Shown here: positions 9,547 through 17,612 of the stretch, piece after piece
How positions within the stretch are numbered: position 1 is the first letter of the stretch
Layout: each line of letters begins with the position of its first letter
Assembly (NCBI RefSeq): GCF_902859945.1
Contig: NZ_CADIKL010000053.1
Location: 1 to 50,728, forward strand
Source: Paraburkholderia caffeinitolerans
GTDB lineage: Bacteria > Pseudomonadota > Gammaproteobacteria > Burkholderiales > Burkholderiaceae
Direction: 5' to 3'
Length of the DNA stretch: 50,728 nucleotides
The notes under the pieces: generated by a model
What the model was told of the DNA's origin: nothing
What the model saw: the letters and a program-made list of their open reading frames with translations, nothing else
Databases searched by the model: none
Made by a program: the position numbers and the translations under genes

Positions 9547-10911
9547 ATGGCAACCCTCTCATCGGAGCGGCTCGGCTCCGCCGCGCGCAAGGAAGCTTCC
9601 TGGGTCGTGAGCGCGTGCCGGCAGTTCATCGCCGATCGTTGCCCATCTCTGGCCGCAAGCATCGCGTTTTATTCGGCGTTCTCGCTCGCGCCCACGCTCG
9701 TCATGGTGATCGCGGTAGCCGGCTGGTTCTTCGGCGCCGACGCGGCGCGCGGCGAGTTGTTCCGCCAGGTCCATAACGTGCTCGGCAACGACGCCGCAGC
9801 GGGCGTCACCACCATCGTCGAGAACGCGCATCGCGCGGGCGGCACCGGCAGCATCGCCGCCATGATTTCGCTCGCCATGCTCGCGATCGGCGCGTCCGCA
9901 ACGTTTTCGTCGCTCAACTCCGCACTCAATATTGTCTGGCCGCCAACCGGCCCGCGCACCTCGTCGGTGCTCGCGCTCGTGCGGGTGCGGCTGATCTCGT
10001 TCGGCCTCGTGCTCGGCGTCGCCATTCTGCTGTTCGTCTCGGTTGTGCTCGATACGGTCATCGCTTTCGTCGGCCGCTGGCTGTGGGGCGAAACGTCTTT
10101 TGTGATCATCGGAAACCTGCTGCAACTGACGGTCGGGCTGATCGTGCTCGCCTTTGCATTCGCCGCGCTGCTGCGCTTCCTGCCTGACGCCGAGGTGCGC
10201 TGGCGCGACGCCATGGTGGGCGGCGCCGTGGCTGCGGTGCTGTTTTCGGTGGGCAAGAAACTTTTCGCGCTCTATCTGGCGCGTGCGGGCATGGCCACAG
10301 CGTTCGGCGCAGCGGGCTCGCTGGCCGTGCTGCTGATGTGGCTGTACTTCTCGTCGGCGGTTTTGCTGCTCGGCGCGGAGTTCTCGGCGGCGCGCGCACG
10401 CCTGCACGATCCGCGCGGCGCATGGGGTTTCCTAGCGGAAACGCCGCCCGGCAGCCGCGCCAAGCTCGCCTCCGTGCTCGCCGCCTCCACGATCGCCCCC
10501 GTGCGCGAAGCCGCGGCGGGCAGCCCGCCGGCCCATGCGGTTCCAATCGGAAACGCGGCCCCCGCTGCCAGCCCGCACGCCGCCCGGGATGCGGCTCATG
10601 GCGCAAGTGCAACCGGTGCGCCGCTGCGAGCCATCGGCCAGGTGCGCGCCGAGGACGGCGCGTTCGCGCGGGGCGGCGCCGGCAGCCTGCAAATCCGCCG
10701 CTCAGTAGTAAACATGGAGAAAAGCGCCACCGAGGCCGCCGCCCGTACCCTCGTGCGGGCAGGCCGCACGGTGGCGGCCACCAACCGCTACGTCCAGCGC
10801 CACCCATGGCGCTCGGTGGCGCTCGTCGCGAGCGCCGCGCTTGCCGTGACGGCAGCAGCAGGCCGCCGCCGCGCCACCGCCGCCCCTGATTCGGACAAAC
10901 CGGGCGATTAG
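9547..10911 (+). CDS. YihY/BrkB family inner-membrane protein with a DUF883-like C-terminal tail
   Basis: The first 290 or so of 454 residues match the YihY/BrkB family, polytopic membrane proteins of uncertain function once misnamed RNase BN. The family start CPSLAASIAFYSAFSLAPTLVMVI and the later LLMWLYFSSAVLLLGAEFSA are visible, with about six hydrophobic segments. A low-complexity Ala/Pro linker follows, then a tail of about 65 residues containing YVQRHPWRSVALVASAAL and a GRRR end. That tail resembles DUF883/ElaB membrane-anchor proteins. The start at 9547 is chosen for the upstream AGGAC; an ATG at 9499 lacks a ribosome-binding site. Confidence 0.88.
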   Translation: MATLSSERLGSAARKEASWVVSACRQFIADRCPSLAASIAFYSAFSLAPTLVMVIAVAGWFFGADAARGELFRQVHNVLGNDAAAGVTTIVENAHRAGGTGSIAAMISLAMLAIGASATFSSLNSALNIVWPPTGPRTSSVLALVRVRLISFGLVLGVAILLFVSVVLDTVIAFVGRWLWGETSFVIIGNLLQLTVGLIVLAFAFAALLRFLPDAEVRWRDAMVGGAVAAVLFSVGKKLFALYLARAGMATAFGAAGSLAVLLMWLYFSSAVLLLGAEFSAARARLHDPRGAWGFLAETPPGSRAKLASVLAASTIAPVREAAAGSPPAHAVPIGNAAPAASPHAARDAAHGASATGAPLRAIGQVRAEDGAFARGGAGSLQIRRSVVNMEKSATEAAARTLVRAGRTVAATNRYVQRHPWRSVALVASAALAVTAAAGRRRATAAPDSDKPGD

Positions 10912-11254
10912 TGCTCCCTCGGCGGCTCGCGCCGGCCATGTCAAGTTCGAAATACTGAGCAACCTGCACCCGCTTTCGACTGCTCAGTATTTACCCTGAT
11001 ATACACCCATAACGATTGCAAACTTTTCGATTCGCATCGGAAACAACAATAGTGCTGCGCAGGCATTCACTCTGTTCCAGATCCGAAAGAATTCGTTAGA
11101 GCCCCGTATTACAAGGCTTTCTACCGATGTGTCAGCTTTTTGCGACAGTCATTTTTTTTCAGTTCAGTTGAATTGCGCCCCTGCGTTATTCTCCGTTCCG
11201 CAATGGCACGTACCAATTCAAGCAACAACTAAATATCTGCGTGGAGAAAACCGG
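10912..11254 (+). other. Intergenic leader before the porin, with a 12-bp perfect inverted repeat
   Basis: No gene is visible in these 343 nt. AAATACTGAGCA (10950-10961) and TGCTCAGTATTT (10981-10992) form a perfect 12-bp inverted repeat with a 19-nt spacer. It could be the end of the BrkB-family transcript or an operator; the absence of a T tract argues against a simple terminator. The rest is AT-rich for this genome (for example 11150-11170) and should contain the porin promoter and a long untranslated leader, but I cannot fix the -35/-10 boxes with confidence. Confidence 0.55.
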
Positions 11255-12427
11255 ATGAAACGAATCGCCCTCTCGACCCTCTCGCTGGCCATCCTGGCCG
11301 TCTCGGGCGCAGCCCATGCGCAGAGCAGCGTGACCCTGTACGGCGTGATCGACGAGTCGATCCAGTGGGTTGGTCACTCGAATCTCCAGAACAAGAACCT
11401 GGTTGGCCTGTACGCCGGCAACATCTCGGGTGACCGCTTCGGCCTGAAGGGCACGGAAGACCTCGGTGGCGGCCTGAAGGCAATTTTCCAATTGGAAAAC
11501 GGCTTTGACGTCAACACCGGCAAGCTGGGCCAGGGCGGCCTCATGTTCGGTCGTCAAGCGTTTGTCGGCCTGACGTCTGACCAATACGGTACGGTCACGC
11601 TGGGCCGCCAGTACGACCCGCTGGTCGACATGGTTCAGCCCCTGACGGCCGACAACTACTTCGGCAGCACGTTCACGACGCCGGGTGACGTCGACAACAA
11701 CGACAACAGCTCGCGTACGAACAACGCCATCAAGTACGTGTCGCCGCTGTTCAGCGGCTTCCAGTTCGAAGGCATGTATGCACTGGGCGGCGTCGCAGGC
11801 TCGACGGGCTCGGGCCAAAGCTGGGGTGCGGCTGCTACGTACGGCATCGGTGGCTTCAACATTGCTGCCGGCTACTTCCGCATGGACAACTCGTCGAACC
11901 CGGCAGACCGCCTCAAGGCTGTCCCGACGAATGGCGGCTGGGCGGCAAACGCCACGTCAGGCGCCATGTTCGACAGCGAGATCAACGTCGCGTACGGCTC
12001 GGCCAAGTCGATCAACAACGCTTCGATCGCTGCGCAATACGTCTCGGGTCCGTTCACGTTCGGCGCACGTTACGCCAACGTCCAGTACAAGTCGGACGGC
12101 TACTCGCTGTTCCAGTCGAGCCAGCGCTACAACGTTGCAGGCGGTTACTTCGGCTACCAGGTGAACCCGGCCCTCCTGCTCGGCCTGGGCTATATCTGGA
12201 CGCACGGCGCGGGCAACGCGTCGAACACCTACAACCAGGTTTCGCTGGGCGCGGACTACAACCTGTCGAAGCGCACCGACCTGTACGCAGTGGCGGCTTA
12301 CCAGCACGCCAACGGCACGCAGTCGGGCACCGGCGGCGCGGCCAACGCCTCGATCGGCTCGTACGGCTACAACTCGAATTCGAGCTCGCAAGAGATCGTC
12401 AGCCTGGGCATCCGCCACAAGTTCTAA
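11255..12427 (+). CDS. Gram-negative porin, Burkholderia OpcP/Omp38 type
   Basis: This is a trimeric outer-membrane diffusion channel. The protein has 390 residues from ATG 11255, chosen because GGAGAAAA precedes it and a perfect signal peptide follows (MKRIALSTLSLAILAVSGAAHA, cleavage before QSSVTLYG). The mature N-terminus QSSVTLYGVIDES, the GTEDLGGGLKAIFQLE strand motif and the C-terminal phenylalanine (LGIRHKF) are diagnostic of Burkholderiales porins. Its codons are almost exclusively the preferred C-ending ones, as expected for a very highly expressed gene. It is monocistronic, with a strong terminator downstream. Confidence 0.96.
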   Translation: MKRIALSTLSLAILAVSGAAHAQSSVTLYGVIDESIQWVGHSNLQNKNLVGLYAGNISGDRFGLKGTEDLGGGLKAIFQLENGFDVNTGKLGQGGLMFGRQAFVGLTSDQYGTVTLGRQYDPLVDMVQPLTADNYFGSTFTTPGDVDNNDNSSRTNNAIKYVSPLFSGFQFEGMYALGGVAGSTGSGQSWGAAATYGIGGFNIAAGYFRMDNSSNPADRLKAVPTNGGWAANATSGAMFDSEINVAYGSAKSINNASIAAQYVSGPFTFGARYANVQYKSDGYSLFQSSQRYNVAGGYFGYQVNPALLLGLGYIWTHGAGNASNTYNQVSLGADYNLSKRTDLYAVAAYQHANGTQSGTGGAANASIGSYGYNSNSSSQEIVSLGIRHKF

Positions 12428-12497
12428 TCGACATGAGCCGGGCTCAGGCCCGGCCAAGCGAAGAGACCATGCAGCGGCTAAAAGCTGCACGCTACTC

Positions 12498-12533
12498 AAG
12501 CCAGCCTTCGGTGCAAGCCAAGGCTGGCTTTTT
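12498..12533 (+). terminator. Rho-independent terminator of the porin gene
   Basis: A perfect 11-bp stem AAGCCAGCCTT/AAGGCTGGCTT (12498-12508 with 12520-12530), an 11-nt loop and a closing T run form a textbook terminator. A second GC-rich hairpin GCCGGGC/GCCCGGC (12437-12454) without a T tract lies closer to the stop codon and may stabilise the 3' end. Confidence 0.92.
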
Positions 12534-12666
12534 CATGGGCGGCGCGTTTTAGTTTTAGTACGAAAGATCGAAGCGCCTGAAAAGCCGGGCGACGCGTCCA
12601 ACTTGCGGTGCTCGCCGCGCGCCATCAGCGCAGGCGCAGTGCACCTCGCACACCCTCGGAACACGC

Positions 12667-13566
12667 TCAGCGCAACCTTGCAAGCGCCGCTCGCGCATGA
12701 CGCAAGAACGCCTCCGCCAGCGGCGCCGCGTCCCGCTGCGCATATCGCGCCACATTGAGCGGCACCTCCAGTTCCGGCACGAAGCGCTTCACCACCACGC
12801 GCGCGCTCGCCCCAGCCGCCGTGAGCGGGTCGACGAGCGCGATGCCCATTCCCGCCTCCACCAGCGTCACGAGCGCCTGCGCGAGATCCGTTTCCACGCC
12901 TGTAAGACGCGTCACGCCGCACTCCGAAAACAGCCGGTCGATGCGCAGGCGCGCGTGCGTTCCCGCTGCGTATGAAACGAAGCGCTCGCCTTCGCAGTCG
13001 GTGGCGCCAATCGCGCGCTTGCGTGCGAGGCGGTGGCCGCGCGGCACGATGCAGCGCATCGGCCATTGCCCGAGGCGCTCGAGACGCACCGCGCGCGGCG
13101 CCGCTTCCTCGCCGACGAGCGCCAGGTCGCACCGCTCCGCTGCCACGCGTTCGAGCGCGAGCGCGGGTTCTAGCGTCAGCAGCGTCACATCCACGCCCGC
13201 GTGCTCCTGCGCGAACGCCGCGCTCACGCGCGGCAGAAAGTCTGGGCCGAGTTCGGGCGCGCCCGCCACGCACAACACGCCGCGACGCTGCTCGCGGATT
13301 TGCGCTGCCGCCTGCACGACACGCTCCAGCCCACTGAACGCACGCTCGACCTCCGCATGCAGGGCATGCGCTTCGCCTGTCGGCAAGAGCCGCCCGCGCG
13401 CGCGCTCGAACAACGCGAAGCCGACGCTCGCCTCAAAGTCGGCAACGAGGCGGCTCACCGCGGGTTGCGAGATGCCAAGCGCACGCGCCGCGCGCGTGAC
13501 CGTGCGCCACTGCATCAAGGCGCGAAACGCTTCAACCTGGCGAATACTGAGTTCGGAAACTGGCAT
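12667..13566 (-). CDS. LysR-family transcriptional regulator
   Basis: This 299-residue LTTR has an N-terminal winged helix-turn-helix (SIRQVEAFRALMQWRTVTRAARALGISQPAVSRLVADFE) and a two-lobed effector-binding domain. The ATG at 13564-13566 is chosen because it puts the helix-turn-helix at the usual distance; the frame extends 27 codons further but that N-terminus is not LysR-like. Its neighbours give no function: the porin converges on it, and the next gene to the right runs in the same direction. A dyad GGGTTAT-N6-ATAACCC sits just upstream and could be an autoregulatory site. Confidence 0.9.
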   Translation of the reverse strand: MPVSELSIRQVEAFRALMQWRTVTRAARALGISQPAVSRLVADFEASVGFALFERARGRLLPTGEAHALHAEVERAFSGLERVVQAAAQIREQRRGVLCVAGAPELGPDFLPRVSAAFAQEHAGVDVTLLTLEPALALERVAAERCDLALVGEEAAPRAVRLERLGQWPMRCIVPRGHRLARKRAIGATDCEGERFVSYAAGTHARLRIDRLFSECGVTRLTGVETDLAQALVTLVEAGMGIALVDPLTAAGASARVVVKRFVPELEVPLNVARYAQRDAAPLAEAFLRHARAALARLR

Positions 13567-13594
13567 AACATAAAGGCATGCTATTTTCTTGGAT

Positions 13595-13614
13595 GGGTTA
13601 TTCGAGCATAACCC
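13595..13614. promoter_or_regulatory. Candidate LTTR operator upstream of the LysR gene
   Basis: GGGTTAT (13595-13601) and ATAACCC (13608-13614) form a perfect 7-bp dyad with a 6-nt spacer, 29 nt upstream of the regulator start codon. It contains a TTAT-N6-ATAA core compatible with the T-N11-A pattern of LysR sites. The assignment is inference. Confidence 0.45.
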
Positions 13615-13734
13615 GGCAAGGAATACATTGCTGAATATTCCGTCCATTACACCGCATTACGCGAGACGCCCATGTATAACATCGAAACATGCTTCGTATA
13701 CAACGTGCTGCGATGCCATTTCAGCACGCAAATA

Positions 13735-13769
13735 AAAATCCCCGTGGGCATGATGCCAACGGGGATTTT
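13735..13769 (-). terminator. Rho-independent terminator of the HU-like gene
   Basis: AAAATCCCCGT (13735-13745) pairs perfectly with ACGGGGATTTT (13759-13769), and the interior GGCAT-G-ATGCC extends the stem. On the minus strand the hairpin ends in a T-rich run. It lies 54 nt past the end of the HU-like gene and could act in both directions. Confidence 0.88.
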
Positions 13770-13823
13770 CTGGGGACTCACGCGGGCCGCGGCCAAAAGA
13801 CCGCTGGCCACGGCGTGAAGCGC

Positions 13824-14273
13824 TTAGGCCGCTGCTGCGTCCTTCAGCTTCTTCAGCGCGCGCGCCTTGATGCGCACGGTTGCCGGCTTGGCCGGGAACC
13901 AGCGCTCTTCACCCGTGAACGGGTCCTTGCCAAAGCGCTTTTTCTTCGCCGGAACGGCCTGAACGACGATCTTCAGAAGACCCGACAGCGTGAACTCGCC
14001 GGCGCCCTTCTTGTGGACCGAACCCAGGATCGTGTCTTCCAGCGCAGCGAGCACGGCCTTCGTGGCCTTCGGCTCGACGCCAGCACGCTCAGCGACGTGA
14101 GCAGCCAGCGAGGCCTTCGTGAAGGTGTCCTTGATCGGCGACGGTGCGCCGGACGCCTTCACGGCGACCTTCTTAGCTGCTGCAGTCTTGGTGGCGGGCG
14201 CTTTCTTTGCTGCAGCCTTCTTGGCCGGGGCAGCTGCCTTTTTTGCGGCCACTTTCTTTGCGGAAGTCGGCAT
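13824..14273 (-). CDS. HU-family DNA-binding protein with lysine/alanine-rich N-terminal tail
   Basis: The 149-residue protein joins an N-terminal tail of about 45 residues made of AAKKA/PAKKA repeats, like eukaryotic histone H1 C-termini, to a complete HU/IHF fold (about 50-145). The fold contains FTKASLAAHVAERAGV, VHKKGAGEFTLSGLLKIVVQ and the DNA-arm region FTGEERWFPAKPATVRIKA. It is a nucleoid-associated protein; the tail should add non-specific DNA binding or compaction. Tailed HU proteins occur in Burkholderiales. RBS AGGAGAA precedes the ATG at 14271-14273. The gene is monocistronic with its own terminator. Confidence 0.93.
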   Translation of the reverse strand: MPTSAKKVAAKKAAAPAKKAAAKKAPATKTAAAKKVAVKASGAPSPIKDTFTKASLAAHVAERAGVEPKATKAVLAALEDTILGSVHKKGAGEFTLSGLLKIVVQAVPAKKKRFGKDPFTGEERWFPAKPATVRIKARALKKLKDAAAA

Positions 14274-14735
14274 GTTTCTCCTACCAGTGTTGGTCAGTGA
14301 ATCGACGAAGCACAGCGGAATGCAGATGCTTCAACGGCGGATTCTACAAGCGTGCAAGCGTTTTGCGTGACTCTTTTGCATCGTAGATGCAAATTTGTTG
14401 CGCGACGCAGACTGCCGAATGCATTTCGATACTTGTTTACAGGGGGTAAACGTGCACCGGCTCGACCTGCATGAGCGCGGTTCGCGCCAGCGCGACGCGT
14501 GCACGATGCGGCGAAAACGCCACACGTATGGCGGTTTCAGGCAACAACGGCCCCTTCGCGCTACCTGAAAAAGCAGTGTGTCAGCGAACTGGCGCGCGCG
14601 TTCGAGCATCGCGGCTGGCAGCTTTTGCGTGCTTTTTGGCGCTCCTGCATAGGCGTGCGCGCGTAGAGTGACGATGAACGCACCGTCGCCGGCACGACGC
14701 GCATCTCATTCCACCTTCATTTCGAGGCATTCTCC
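14274..14735. other. Intergenic region between divergent HU-like and DJ-1 genes
   Basis: No convincing gene lies in these 462 nt; the short frames lack coding character. TTTGCATC-GTA-GATGCAAA (14375-14393) is a perfect 8-bp dyad about 100 nt upstream of the HU-like start and may be an operator or part of its promoter. GTTTA/TAAAC (14435-14439 with 14447-14451) is a weaker inverted repeat. Promoters for both divergent genes must lie here. Confidence 0.5.
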
Positions 14736-15428
14736 ATGGCGCTCAAGATCGGCTTTCTGCTATTCCCCAAGGTGCAGCCGCTCGACCTCTGCGGACCCTA
14801 CGACGTACTTGCATCGATGCCGGACACGCAGGTGCGGCTCATCTGGAAAACGCGCGAGCCGGTCATGTCGGCTACCGGCATGCTGCTCACGCCCGACACC
14901 GTCTTCGACGACTGCCCGCCGCTCGACGTGATCTGCGTGCCGGGCGGCAGCGGCGTGGCGCCACTGCTGGAAGACGATGCTACGCTTGCATTCCTGCGCG
15001 GCCAGGCGCGCACGGCGCGCTACGTCACGTCGGTCTGCACCGGCTCGCTCGTGCTCGGCGCCGCAGGGCTCTTGCACGGACGCCGCGCCACCACGCACTG
15101 GGCCTTTCACTCGCTGCTCGAACCGTTCGGCGCGATCGCGGTGAAAGAACGCGTGGTGCGCGACGGCAACCTCATTACCGGCGGCGGCATCACAGCAGGC
15201 ATCGATTTCGCGCTCACGCTCGCGGCGGAACTAGTCGGCGAGGAAGCCGCGCAGGCGCTCCAGCTCGAACTCGAATATGCGCCAGCGCCGCCGTTCGATG
15301 CGGGCCGCCCGGAAAGCGCGCCGGGCGCCGTGGTGGAACGCGTACGCGCGCAAAGCGCGGCGACGCTCGAGCAACGCACGCGCATCGTCGAGCGTGTGGT
15401 GGAAAAACTTCGGGACACAAACGCGTGA
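14736..15428 (+). CDS. DJ-1/PfpI family protein, isonitrile hydratase-like
   Basis: The 230-residue protein has the DJ-1/PfpI glutamine-amidotransferase-like fold. The nucleophile elbow YVTSVCTGSLVLGAAGLL puts the cysteine at residue 101, and QPLDLCGPYDV puts an aspartate at residue 17. Both positions agree with the isonitrile hydratase InhA of Pseudomonas, where C101 and D17 act in hydration of isonitriles to N-formamides. Many relatives are instead AraC regulators, but no DNA-binding domain is present here. GAGG lies upstream of the ATG. Function by similarity only; the natural substrate is unknown. Confidence 0.85.
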   Translation: MALKIGFLLFPKVQPLDLCGPYDVLASMPDTQVRLIWKTREPVMSATGMLLTPDTVFDDCPPLDVICVPGGSGVAPLLEDDATLAFLRGQARTARYVTSVCTGSLVLGAAGLLHGRRATTHWAFHSLLEPFGAIAVKERVVRDGNLITGGGITAGIDFALTLAAELVGEEAAQALQLELEYAPAPPFDAGRPESAPGAVVERVRAQSAATLEQRTRIVERVVEKLRDTNA

Positions 15429-15640
15429 GCGCACCTGCATCGGCGCGTTGATCTGTTGCGCGAGACGCGAGCCAGGGACACACTTGCTACCCGCGTTTGC
15501 AAGGATCGTATACATTCAACCCAGGGCTGCTGGCCAATCCGGCGCTCCATTAACAGCGTGACATCCGCCGCGCTGCTTCTCGCGATCCTTGCATTACAAA
15601 CCCTGAATCCAGCGGTAAAAATCAATCAAGAGGGGTGTTC

Positions 15641-15982
15641 ATGCAGTCCACTACCAGCAAGCTGACTCTCGCCGCGGCCGCCGCCGCATTCCTGCTGGGC
15701 GTCACCGCGCCCGCCTTCGCCCAGGACGCCAGCGCGCCCGCAGCCACCGCGCAAAGCGCCGCGCCAGCCTCACAGCCGCTCACCAAGGCCGAAAAGCGCA
15801 AACAGGCGCGCGCGCAACACAAAGCCGAACGCAAAGCCGCGCGCGCGAAGAACAACGCCGAACTGAAGCAACTCGAAGACGCAGGCTACAAGCCCGCCAA
15901 CAACGACCCGAACTACCCGAACAACCTCCAGAACGCGCAGAAGAAAGCCGCGGCAGCGGCGGCGGCGAGCGCAAGCCAGTAA
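15641..15982 (+). CDS. Small exported DUF4148-like protein
   Basis: The 113-residue protein starts at ATG 15641, preceded by AGAGGGG. It has a signal peptide with cleavage after AFA, a Lys/Ala/Arg-rich charged middle (KAEKRKQARAQHKAERKAARAK), and the motif AELKQLEDAGYKPANNDPNYP that marks DUF4148 proteins common in Burkholderia. It ends in a poly-alanine tail. Predicted periplasmic, function unknown. It has 5'-flanking space of about 200 nt and no operon partner. Confidence 0.8.
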   Translation: MQSTTSKLTLAAAAAAFLLGVTAPAFAQDASAPAATAQSAAPASQPLTKAEKRKQARAQHKAERKAARAKNNAELKQLEDAGYKPANNDPNYPNNLQNAQKKAAAAAAASASQ

Positions 15983-16177
15983 ACCGCTTCCTTTCCAGTC
16001 TTTTTTCGCTTTTTAGTTTTTCTTGCGCACGCGGGGACCGGCGCACAGCCGATCCCCGCTATCGTCAGCCGCTCCTGCGGTTCCCGCTGCGCGGCGGGCA
16101 TCATGATCGTGGTCGCGCACGCCACCAGCATCTGGAGTGGGTCTGGGCCAGCGAGACCTTCACCGCAAAGCAGTTCG

Positions 16178-17350
16178 CTAGACCGCCACCGCGCCCACGT
16201 AGTTTTCGGCCATCGCGGTCGCGGCCGCACGCGACGTGGTCACGTGCTCCAACTCCGCCACCTGGAGGCGCTGCTCGAACGGCGAGGCGTCGTCGAGGCG
16301 GTGCATCATGTGCGTCATCCAGTACGAGAAGTGCTCGGCGCGCCAGATGCGGCGCAGCGCGGTCTCGCTATACGTATCGAGCTGGTCGGTGCGGCCTTCC
16401 TTGTAGAACGCCACGAGCGCGGCGGTCAGCACGCGCACATCGGCGACGGCCAGGTTGAGGCCCTTCGCGCCCGTGGGCGGCACGATATGTGCCGCGTCGC
16501 CCGCGAGAAAGAGGCGCCCGTGCTGCATCGTGGTCGACACGAAGCTGCGCATGCCGACGATATTCTTCTGAAAGATCTTGCCCTCGACCACGTGATGGCC
16601 TTCGTCCGAATCGACACGCGCGTGCAGCTCGGCCCAGATGCGATCGTCAGACCAATTTTCGACCGTGTCGTTGGGATCGCACTGGAAATACATGCGCTGC
16701 ACGTTCGGCGAACGCGTGCTGACCAGCGCGAAGCCGCGTTCGTGGCGCGCGTAGATCAGCTCGTCGGACGAAGGCGGCGCCTCCACGAGAATGCCGAACC
16801 AGCCGAACGGAAACACGCGCTCGTAATCGTTGCGCAATGCCGCCGGAATGGCCGCGCGCGAGACGCCTTGCGAGCCGTCACAGCCGATCACGTAATCGCA
16901 ATGGAGCGCGTGCTGCTCGCCTTCGTGCTCGAAGCGAATCGAGGGCGACGCCGTTTCGATGCCGTGAATCGAGGTGTTCGAGACGTTGAAGAAGAGTTTG
17001 CCGTCGGCGGCCACGCGCGCAGCGACGAGGTCCTTGAGCACTTCGTGCTGGGCGTAAACCGTGATCGATTTGCCGGTGAGCTCGGTGAGATCGATGCGGC
17101 GGCGCTTGCCTTCGAACGCGAGTTCGAAGCCGTGATGCAGCGCACCTTCGGCCTTCATGCGGGCGCCGACGCCGGCCTCGATGAGCGTATCCATGGTGCC
17201 CTGCTCGAGCACGCCCGCACGGATCGTGGATTCGATCTGTTCGCGGCCGCGCCGTTCGAGCACGACCGAGTCAATGCCACGCAGATGAAGCAGATGGGAA
17301 AGCAGCAGGCCCGCGGGCCCCGCGCCGATGATGCCAACTTGGGTGCGCAT
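16178..17350 (-). CDS. pobA: 4-hydroxybenzoate 3-monooxygenase PobA
   Basis: This FAD- and NAD(P)H-dependent hydroxylase converts 4-hydroxybenzoate to protocatechuate, feeding the beta-ketoadipate pathway. The 390-residue protein (PobA is usually about 390-395) shows the FAD-binding GxGxxG motif VGIIGAGPAGL at the N-terminus, the conserved CDYVIGCDGSQGVSR and the second FAD motif GRLFLAGDAAHIVPPTGAKGLNLA. The start at ATG 17348-17350 is preceded by AGGAGAC; the frame remains open far upstream but that part is not PobA. No pobR-like regulator is adjacent; a divergent glycosyltransferase shares the upstream region. Confidence 0.97.
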   Translation of the reverse strand: MRTQVGIIGAGPAGLLLSHLLHLRGIDSVVLERRGREQIESTIRAGVLEQGTMDTLIEAGVGARMKAEGALHHGFELAFEGKRRRIDLTELTGKSITVYAQHEVLKDLVAARVAADGKLFFNVSNTSIHGIETASPSIRFEHEGEQHALHCDYVIGCDGSQGVSRAAIPAALRNDYERVFPFGWFGILVEAPPSSDELIYARHERGFALVSTRSPNVQRMYFQCDPNDTVENWSDDRIWAELHARVDSDEGHHVVEGKIFQKNIVGMRSFVSTTMQHGRLFLAGDAAHIVPPTGAKGLNLAVADVRVLTAALVAFYKEGRTDQLDTYSETALRRIWRAEHFSYWMTHMMHRLDDASPFEQRLQVAELEHVTTSRAAATAMAENYVGAVAV

Positions 17351-17395
17351 GAATGTCTCCTGTGTGTTGATTTTGCGCAAGTTTGGCGGCTGCGA

Positions 17396-17421
17396 GCGAT
17401 ATCGTGCAACGCGATATCGTG
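17396..17421. promoter_or_regulatory. Tandem palindromic repeat upstream of pobA
   Basis: GCGATATCGTG occurs twice, at 17396-17406 and 17411-17421, with a 15-nt period. Each copy contains the palindrome CGATATCG. They lie about 45-70 nt upstream of the pobA start codon, a likely operator for a regulator encoded elsewhere, such as PobR. No experimental site is known to me for comparison. Confidence 0.6.
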
Positions 17422-17612
17422 AATATGAATTATCTCGATTGCGGATAGCCGGACCACCCGTTATGCGGCCATGAGATCGTGCCGCGGCGCAGCGTAACCG
17501 CTGTGCGCGTATGCCGTGCATGTGCACGCGTGGCGGCATCGGCGTATGCTCAAACACATGTCCGCGGAGCAATCCGCACTCTGGCCGCCGGCTCGCCGCC
17601 GCCCGAAACGCG

